A stretch of 48,082 nt of DNA from Flavobacterium sp. (lineage in GTDB: Bacteria; Bacteroidota; Bacteroidia; Flavobacteriales; Flavobacteriaceae), in assembly GCF_025352015.1 (NCBI RefSeq), contig NZ_JANXUG010000096.1, positions 1 through 48,082 of the forward strand. Reading direction: 5' to 3'. A program made the position numbers and the translations under genes. Below are positions 42,147 through 48,082 of the stretch, one piece after another. How positions within the stretch are numbered: the first letter of the stretch is position 1; each line of letters starts with the position of its first letter. Below the pieces are notes generated by a model that had not been told where the DNA came from, did no database searches, and saw nothing but the letters and a program-made list of their open reading frames with translations.

Positions 42147-44867
42147 TTACAAATTATACTTTAAACTAAAAATAATATAACGAGGCTGCACTCTATATTG
42201 AGAGGTTCTGACGATATTTTGATTGAAACTGTCATCGTTCAGTGTTGAAGTGTTCAGTAAATTGGTTCCAGAAATTTTATATTCCAAATGGCTGTTTTTA
42301 GTTTTTTGAAAAATTAAACTTACCGAAAGAAAATCGTATTGATTCTCAATGCTTTTATTGGAGTTATAGTAATGATAAAACTCATATTCAGAAACGAATG
42401 AAAAACTTTTCAGAAAAAAATAATCTAATTTTGCAAAAGGTTTATCTGTAAAAAATCTGTTGCTTTGATAATCATTTATATCATAACTATAACCCACTTC
42501 CAGATTAGGCATATTCTTAAAATTGGTTGATAGTTTTAAAGTGTAATCCTGGGTAAAACTTTCGTTTGCTATGGCAATATCAGAAAAAATTGCAGGATTG
42601 AACTGAATGTTATTAAATTTTGACCAGATTATATTGGCATTGAAAGATGCTTTATAATATTTAAAAAAGGAACGTCCATAACCGCCATAAGCAGAAAAAC
42701 TCTCATCGGGGAAAGCGGAGTTTATGGCACCTGCCAACTGATTTACACCATTAAACAAAAACCTCGATTTGACCGCCTCAACAGTTCGAGAATAGCTGGC
42801 AGTGGCATAGATATTTTCAAAATTGAACATATTGTACTTAAAATAACGAATGGCATGAATTTGAGTCATGGCGTTTTCCAGAGTTCTATTTCCTTTTGTC
42901 AAACTATTATAATTGTTGAATACAAATCCTGCGGCCAGCTTATTGATGTCTGTAAAATTATTGGTTATCGCAAAATTATAGGTCACCGTTTCTGATTTTT
43001 TGATTTGGTACAATGCATAAAAATCGGGTAAGATTCTTGTGAATTTTTGGTTGTAACTAGTTCCTAACTGATGATTATCAAGAGCAAATGTATGCGCACT
43101 AATTCCGGGAGTGAAAGTAAATTTTCCCTTAAGCATTTTGTAATGAAGTCCAAGAAAAGCATCATTGAAATCATATTTTACAGCATTGGTATTTGAAACA
43201 TCGGTCAAATTATTGATGGTTTGATTATCTAAAATTTGATAAATAGCGGAGTCGAAATTTTGGTGGGAAAACGTATTTCCCAGAGTGATGTTTATGTTAC
43301 TTTTTGGAGTAACCATGTAATAATAATCAAACTTGGCATCGAGTTTGTTGGTTTGCACCACTCTGTTTTGCGATATGTTATTTCTGTTTTGACCTGTTGT
43401 GTATCCAACAAAATTAAAGGGCTGCGACTGTAAATTAGCATTATAAAATGGGTCTTCGTTTTGATATAAATGCTGCATTTCAAATGCAAAAACGTTTTTA
43501 TCTGTTGCGGTATAATATAGTCCAATGTTTTGATTAACTGAAACTGGTTTTTGCTTTTTGGCGGTGTATATGTTTTCAGAATTAGCGCTATTGTTTACCA
43601 CTGATTCCCTGAAAAGAGAATTGTCTTCGACTTGACTGGATATTTTTGACAGAATATCATAATCGAATTGAAAATTATCGTTGGGTTTATAACTAGAACT
43701 AAATTTAAAGAGTCCAAAATTATTTTTTTGATGGGCTAATTCTTCTTTATTTTCTGTTGATGCAACGGTGGATGAGTTAGGTGCTAAAAAATTGGTTTTG
43801 GTCCTAGTCTCTAAATCAGTTAATGACGAAGAAAATATTGTAAATCCGCTTAAAGTCAGCGATTTTGATGGATTATACGAAAAATTGGTAGCCCCAAAAT
43901 TAGTTTCAATTTCTTTAGCTCTGTCGTTTCTCAACAAAGAAATTCCCAAATCATTGGACGAAACGTCAAAGCTTGAACCACCTTTTGACATCATTTTTTT
44001 GAAACCGCCACTAAACTTAAAATAGTCTTGAAAAGATAAAGGTAATTCTCCTATATTATTAAAATTGGTGATCAGATTAATGCTATATTTGGGACTGTAA
44101 TAAAATAATTTCGGATTTATAATGTAACGTTTTTCTGCATGTCCCACACCAATTCCTGCAGTGGCATCACCAAACCAAAAGTTTTTCTTTCCGTCTTTTA
44201 GTTTAATGTTCATGGCAATATTATCCTGATTGTTTTCTACACCTTTAAGTATAGAATTTTCATTATAATTTCGTAATACCTGCACTTTATCAACGGCATC
44301 GGCAGGAATGTTTTTCACGCCTAGTTTGGTATCGCCATCAAAAAAATCTTTACCTTCTACCATCAACTTGGTTACTTTTTTGCCCTCTACCTCCACTTCG
44401 CCGTTGGCATTTACCTGAACGCCCGGTAATTTTTTTAAAATATCTTCGAGTTTTCGTTCGGTTCCTGTTTTAAATGAATCGGCATTATAAACAATGGTAT
44501 CTCCTTTTATAGATACAGGCATTTCGCGAACAATTTCAACTCCTTCAAGCTCAACACCTGCAGTTTCCATGGTAATGTTTTGGGTAATGTTTTGGTTTTG
44601 AGTCGTAACCAAAATTTCCTTGTTTTGCATTCCAAGATAACTTAATTTAATAGTATAAGTTGAATTTGCTTTTAAGTTTAAAAAGAACTTTCCTTTGTCA
44701 TTGGTAATCGCATAAGCATCCATGGCTTTGCTACCTTGGTTCATTGCCAAAACGTTTGCCATTTCGAGTGGTGCTTTATTGTTATCTTGTATAGTGCCTT
44801 CAAAACGGATGGATTGGGCAAAAGAAAAAGTGGTTATAAAAACAAATAGTGTTACTAATTTTTTCAT
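42147..44867 (-). CDS. TonB-dependent-type outer-membrane beta-barrel protein
   Basis: The 906-residue protein has a signal peptide (1-17, ending SFAQ), an N-terminal CarboxypepD_reg-like beta-sandwich (about 19-100: FEGTIQDNNKAPLEMANVLA), a plug-like domain (about 115-225: GDTIVYNADSFKTGTERKLE, ILKKLPGVQV, MVEGKDFFDGD) and a long 22-strand-like barrel to the aromatic C-terminus. It belongs to the Bacteroidota outer-membrane beta-barrel group related to TonB-dependent receptors. The substrate is unknown. Two GLPGLI genes lie directly upstream (24 bp and 20 bp gaps), the usual genomic partners of this family. Confidence 0.88.
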   Translation of the reverse strand: MKKLVTLFVFITTFSFAQSIRFEGTIQDNNKAPLEMANVLAMNQGSKAMDAYAITNDKGKFFLNLKANSTYTIKLSYLGMQNKEILVTTQNQNITQNITMETAGVELEGVEIVREMPVSIKGDTIVYNADSFKTGTERKLEDILKKLPGVQVNANGEVEVEGKKVTKLMVEGKDFFDGDTKLGVKNIPADAVDKVQVLRNYNENSILKGVENNQDNIAMNIKLKDGKKNFWFGDATAGIGVGHAEKRYIINPKLFYYSPKYSINLITNFNNIGELPLSFQDYFKFSGGFKKMMSKGGSSFDVSSNDLGISLLRNDRAKEIETNFGATNFSYNPSKSLTLSGFTIFSSSLTDLETRTKTNFLAPNSSTVASTENKEELAHQKNNFGLFKFSSSYKPNDNFQFDYDILSKISSQVEDNSLFRESVVNNSANSENIYTAKKQKPVSVNQNIGLYYTATDKNVFAFEMQHLYQNEDPFYNANLQSQPFNFVGYTTGQNRNNISQNRVVQTNKLDAKFDYYYMVTPKSNINITLGNTFSHQNFDSAIYQILDNQTINNLTDVSNTNAVKYDFNDAFLGLHYKMLKGKFTFTPGISAHTFALDNHQLGTSYNQKFTRILPDFYALYQIKKSETVTYNFAITNNFTDINKLAAGFVFNNYNSLTKGNRTLENAMTQIHAIRYFKYNMFNFENIYATASYSRTVEAVKSRFLFNGVNQLAGAINSAFPDESFSAYGGYGRSFFKYYKASFNANIIWSKFNNIQFNPAIFSDIAIANESFTQDYTLKLSTNFKNMPNLEVGYSYDINDYQSNRFFTDKPFAKLDYFFLKSFSFVSEYEFYHYYNSNKSIENQYDFLSVSLIFQKTKNSHLEYKISGTNLLNTSTLNDDSFNQNIVRTSQYRVQPRYIIFSLKYNL

Positions 44868-44891
44868 TTATTGGAATTGACGCAAGAAGAA

Positions 44892-45728
44892 TTAATGTTC
44901 AAAAATAATTACTCCATCTTCATTTTGCATGCTTTTTGTTTTTTTTGTCAATATTTCATCAAACTTTTTTTGGGTTACTTTTTCACCCATATTTGGAACT
45001 TTAATTTTGGATTTTTCTTTATTTCCAATAGTTACTTTTGAACATAGAATAATAAACTTTTCTTTGTTAATTTCGAGTATTAATCCTGGTAATCCCCAGT
45101 AATTATCGGGACCAAAACTTACCGGTATTTCTGGCGTGTACCATGCAATAACTATTTGTTCTTCTGGCTTATGCATTTTAAAAAGTGATGACTTTTTTTG
45201 TTCTCTTTTCAAAAAATCCTCATAATCTTGTTTTTGCTTTTCGCTGACTGGAACTAGTAATTCTGCTTTAAAGCAATTATATTCTCCGATTTTCTTGGTT
45301 TCATTAATTAATTTCCAATTAGGTCTTACGAGCGGCTCTTCAATTAAAAATTCTTTATCAAAAACTTCATCCTCTACTAAAGATTTATTTTCTTTTAGAT
45401 TTAAGTATTTTTTACCTGCGCTCGAAAAGCTAATTGATAGTGAAGATTCTCCGGCAACAAAGGGTTTGTCAAGTTTTTTATTTTCTTCATACAAACTTTC
45501 CGATTTTGTAAAAACTAAAAGAAATTCCTTTTCAGTAGCGTTTTTAATAGCTACATCAATTTCCTTCTGAAATTCGAGATCAATTGGTTCTTTGGATTTA
45601 ATACCACTTACTTCCGCTTTTTTCTTAACAATTCTTTTTGAAAAATACTCCGCATGTCCCTGAAATTCTTGAGCGGAAAGTGAAATTGTACCTAATAAAA
45701 CCAACGCAAAAATGTTGCTTTTGGACAT
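44892..45728 (-). CDS. GLPGLI family protein (second copy)
   Basis: The 278-residue secreted protein has a signal peptide (1-19, ending LSAQ) and the name-giving motif GLPGLILEI within WYTPEIPVSFGPDNYWGLPG. It also shares YNCFKA and the N-terminal QGHAEYFSK pattern with its neighbour. The function of the family is not known; members typically accompany TonB-dependent receptors, as here. It is clearly homologous to the product of 45749-46645, so the two are a tandem pair. Confidence 0.92.
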   Translation of the reverse strand: MSKSNIFALVLLGTISLSAQEFQGHAEYFSKRIVKKKAEVSGIKSKEPIDLEFQKEIDVAIKNATEKEFLLVFTKSESLYEENKKLDKPFVAGESSLSISFSSAGKKYLNLKENKSLVEDEVFDKEFLIEEPLVRPNWKLINETKKIGEYNCFKAELLVPVSEKQKQDYEDFLKREQKKSSLFKMHKPEEQIVIAWYTPEIPVSFGPDNYWGLPGLILEINKEKFIILCSKVTIGNKEKSKIKVPNMGEKVTQKKFDEILTKKTKSMQNEDGVIIFEH

Positions 45729-45748
45729 AATATTTTTTTTATACGTTT

Positions 45749-46645
45749 TTATTTATTCCCCATTCTCATTGGCATTCCACCTTTTCCATCGTACATCTGA
45801 CGCATTTCCTCCATTTTCTTGACTACTGTTTCATCGTACTCTTTTTGCGAAATAACTTTGCCATTAGTTGGTGCTTTAATCGCTACTTTTTCTTTTGCAT
45901 TCAGGACTACTTTTGAACATAGTATAGTGGTTTTTCCGTCATTGACCTCGAGAATTAATCCTGGTAAACCCCAATAATTTTCTGGACCCTGATTAACAGG
46001 AATTTCTGGAGTGTACCAGGCCGTAATCGTAATTTCTTTTGGCATATCAAAGTCATCCATAAAATTGGTTTTTTTGTCTTTGTCAGCTGTTTTTGTCGTT
46101 TCGGTTTTTTTGTCATCTTTTTTAGGTCTATAATTTCTGAAATCAGATGGGCTTACGGGACGCACTGCTGTGGCTTTGAAACAATTATAGCCGCCAATTA
46201 TGCGGGTTTCGGTTTCCATTTTCCAGCTTAATTTTGGTAAAGAATCTTTAATCAAAAACTCTTTTCCCATAAATTCTTTGTCAACCGTGTAATTTTTGTC
46301 TTTTACATTTTTATAAAACGTTCCACCGCCGCCCATCATTGATGACATCATGCGCATTCTGCCACCTTGACTTTGTCTAGGCGCATCTAGTTTTTCTTCT
46401 TCTTTGTAAATAGAAGCCGATTTGTCAAAGTTAAGAATGAATGTTTTTTCGAACATTTTTTTCATGCGTTCTTCAATCATTTTCTGCATTTCGGGGGTTA
46501 TTTGTTTGTTGTCTTGCATACGGGATTTAAAATCTGATGTGCTGGTTTTGGTTTCGTAAATAGCCTTTCCTTGAAAATCCTTTTGGGCATTGGAAACGCA
46601 AAATGCCAACAAAAATAATGTTGCGTAAAGTACTTTTTTTATCAT
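45749..46645 (-). CDS. GLPGLI family protein (first copy)
   Basis: I start at 46645, giving 298 residues: MIKKVLYATLFLLAFCVSNAQ is a proper signal peptide, whereas a longer frame to 46687 adds 14 polar residues before it. The motif GLPGLILEV lies within WYTPEIPVNQGPENYWGLPG. A methionine/glycine-rich segment (SQGGRMRMMSSMMGGGG) near 91-107 and the C-terminal MYDGKGGMPMRMGN set it apart from its partner; such Met clusters could bind a metal such as copper, which is inferred. It is the first gene of the three-gene unit. Confidence 0.92.
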   Translation of the reverse strand: MIKKVLYATLFLLAFCVSNAQKDFQGKAIYETKTSTSDFKSRMQDNKQITPEMQKMIEERMKKMFEKTFILNFDKSASIYKEEEKLDAPRQSQGGRMRMMSSMMGGGGTFYKNVKDKNYTVDKEFMGKEFLIKDSLPKLSWKMETETRIIGGYNCFKATAVRPVSPSDFRNYRPKKDDKKTETTKTADKDKKTNFMDDFDMPKEITITAWYTPEIPVNQGPENYWGLPGLILEVNDGKTTILCSKVVLNAKEKVAIKAPTNGKVISQKEYDETVVKKMEEMRQMYDGKGGMPMRMGNK

Positions 46646-46739
46646 AAGAGTTGTTGATTTATGTTGTTCGTTATTCTTCGATTTCATAGCGTTTTTAATT
46701 TGATGAATTTAATGTGACGATTCGTATTGATTTGTGTTA

Positions 46740-46747
46740 CAAATGTA
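46740..46747 (-). promoter_or_regulatory. Predicted -7 box of the GLPGLI/TonB-dependent unit
   Basis: The minus strand reads TACATTTG (TAnnTTTG), about 95 bp before the ATG at 46645. It also lies upstream of the rejected start at 46687, so it does not decide between them. Confidence 0.4.
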
Positions 46748-46809
46748 TTATTAAAATAGTAATTTTAAGTTGATGTAATTAATTTGGTTTAGTGTAAATT
46801 AGCCTTATC

Positions 46810-47598
46810 ATGAAAAAAATATTTTATTTCTTCTTATTATTTATTTGTACTATGGTTTTGGGCCAAACAAAGCTAAAAACTACGCTAGTGAATACTAAAG
46901 AATTTGAGAACAAAACGTATATTGGTTTTGATGGTTTGGGCAATAATTATTACATCAATGAAAATGTTTTTATCAAGGAAAATGAAACACAAAAATGGGA
47001 ATATAAAAATGTAGCTTTAGGAAAAATAACTTCTGTTGACTTTATCAATCCCCTGAAAATTGTGGTTTTCTACGAAGATTTTAATACCATAGTTACACTT
47101 GACAATCAACTGAATGACGTTCAAAAACTTAATTTTTTTGAAATTGATACTTCTATCTTTGCTTCAAAAATTGGTTTGGCTTCTCAAAGTCAGTTTTGGA
47201 TTTATAATGCATTAACACAACAAATACTATTGTTTGATTATCTAAAAAATACATCCAAAACTATAGGAAATCCAATAGCGGAAAACATAAAATACACACA
47301 AACTGATTTTAATAATTTCTATTGGATTGATGATATTAATAATTGGTATGCTATAGATATTTTTGGAAAAGTCACTTTGTTAGCAAATATTCCTTCATTT
47401 GAAAAAATTCAGATTGTTGATAATGAAAAACTGTTGTTTTCCCGAGAAAATATTTTGTACTGTTTGAATAATGTAACGAAAACGATTTACGAAATAGAAA
47501 TTGTTGAGAAATCGATTAAAAATTATTATTACAAAGACCAAATTTTGGCTATTTTTACCAACCAACAAATTAAGAATTATAAAATAAAATTACCATAA
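46810..47598 (+). CDS. Secreted beta-rich protein coupled to a deoxynucleoside kinase
   Basis: The 262-residue protein has a signal peptide (1-18, ending VLGQ) and a repetitive series of short beta strands with W/Y-containing turns (FDGLGNNYYINEN, VDFINPLKIVVFYEDF, LASQSQFWIYNALTQQILLFD, FYWIDDINNWYAIDIFG) that looks like a beta-propeller. I do not recognise a named family. Its stop codon overlaps the kinase start by one base (TAATG), so the two are co-translated even though one is exported and the other cytoplasmic. Confidence 0.8.
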   Translation: MKKIFYFFLLFICTMVLGQTKLKTTLVNTKEFENKTYIGFDGLGNNYYINENVFIKENETQKWEYKNVALGKITSVDFINPLKIVVFYEDFNTIVTLDNQLNDVQKLNFFEIDTSIFASKIGLASQSQFWIYNALTQQILLFDYLKNTSKTIGNPIAENIKYTQTDFNNFYWIDDINNWYAIDIFGKVTLLANIPSFEKIQIVDNEKLLFSRENILYCLNNVTKTIYEIEIVEKSIKNYYYKDQILAIFTNQQIKNYKIKLP

Positions 47599-48082
47599 TG
47601 CACATAGCAGTAGCAGGAAACATTGGCGCAGGAAAAACAACCTTAACACGATTTTTAGCCAAACAATTCAAATGGGAACCCCATTTTGAAGACGTAGTTG
47701 ATAATCCTTATCTAGATGATTTTTATCACCAGATGGAACGTTGGAGTTTTAACCTGCAAATATATTTCCTCAATTCTCGTTTTCGTCAGGTGCTGCAAAT
47801 TCGCGAAAGCGGAAAAAATATTATTCAAGATAGAACTATTTATGAAGATGCCCATATTTTTGCTCCCAACCTACACGCAATGGGTTTAATGACGAATCGT
47901 GATTTTGAAAATTACTCCGATTTGTTTCAATTGATGGAAGGGCTTGTGGGTGCACCTGATTTGTTGATTTATTTACGAAGTTCGATACCCAATTTAGTTG
48001 CTCAAATTCACAAGCGTGGCCGTGATTATGAAAATACCATTTCTATTGATTATTTAAGCCGGTTGAACGAACGCTATGAAGC
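47598..48082 (+). CDS. Deoxynucleoside kinase (3' end outside window)
   Basis: About 161 residues are visible. The P-loop is AVAGNIGAGKTTL (GNIGAGKT 7-14); the LID/DRS-like motif is DRTIYEDAHIFA (Asp78, Arg79); LLIYLRSSIPNLVAQIHKRGRDYE carries the family's arginine-rich region. It phosphorylates deoxynucleosides for the salvage pathway. It belongs to the deoxyguanosine/deoxyadenosine-kinase type; the exact substrate cannot be told. It overlaps the preceding gene by one base. Confidence 0.92.
   Translation, partial: MHIAVAGNIGAGKTTLTRFLAKQFKWEPHFEDVVDNPYLDDFYHQMERWSFNLQIYFLNSRFRQVLQIRESGKNIIQDRTIYEDAHIFAPNLHAMGLMTNRDFENYSDLFQLMEGLVGAPDLLIYLRSSIPNLVAQIHKRGRDYENTISIDYLSRLNERYE

Overview
The window is a low-G+C bacterial chromosome segment that reads as a Flavobacterium-type member of the Bacteroidota. 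The evidence is a T9SS-style C-terminal sorting domain, the gliding-motility ATPase GldA, GLPGLI-family proteins next to a TonB-dependent outer-membrane protein, a choice-of-anchor J protein, a split methionine synthase, and many start-proximal boxes of the form TAnnTTTG (the flavobacterial -7 element). I saw no tRNA, rRNA, CRISPR array, IS element or phage genes.

Layout. 1-9554 (-) is the 5' part (about 3180 codons) of one giant secreted repeat protein: signal peptide, beta-helix, a duplicated ~415-residue module ending in a GEVED-like domain, an IPT/TIG-like domain, and then Ig-like repeats that become a near-identical 192-bp tandem array at the window edge. 10031-15768 (-) is a seven-gene energy-transduction operon: exbB, exbD, exbD, tonB, a small membrane protein, a PstS-like lipoprotein and a TPR protein, closed by a strong terminator. 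16109-23498 holds a cupin and a loose kynurenine-degradation neighbourhood (kmo, a penicillin-acylase-family enzyme, a glycine-zipper lipoprotein, and an arginase-family enzyme translationally coupled to kynU). 23765-29417 holds queA, aroA, a MazG-like gene, two uncharacterised genes, dtd and rsgA. 29508-31323 contains two damaged genes: a decayed secreted-protein gene and a frameshifted DAHP synthase/chorismate mutase. 31512-34283 holds gldA, a head-GIN lipoprotein and a PagL-like outer-membrane enzyme. 34358-42087 is a methionine/SAM region: metF, metH and the separate homocysteine-methyltransferase half of MetH behind a SAM-I riboswitch, then a T9SS cargo protein, then metK behind a SAM-II-like riboswitch. 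42147-46645 (-) is a TonB-dependent-type outer-membrane protein with two GLPGLI proteins. 46810-48082 (+) is a secreted protein coupled to a deoxynucleoside kinase that runs off the window.

The most unusual theme is short dispersed repeats. Several families fill the spacers (rsgA/dtd, metH/metF, kmo flanks, mazG leader), create false N-terminal extensions in three genes, form the C-terminus and stop codon of the acylase, and are read in frame inside aroA (three different families) and metH. A separate array of seven units spaced 21-22 bp, two helical turns, lies directly upstream of the mazG-aroA promoter. A variable-stem hairpin element occurs twice, with a compensatory base change in its basal stem. 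Two different SAM riboswitch classes control neighbouring halves of the same cycle.
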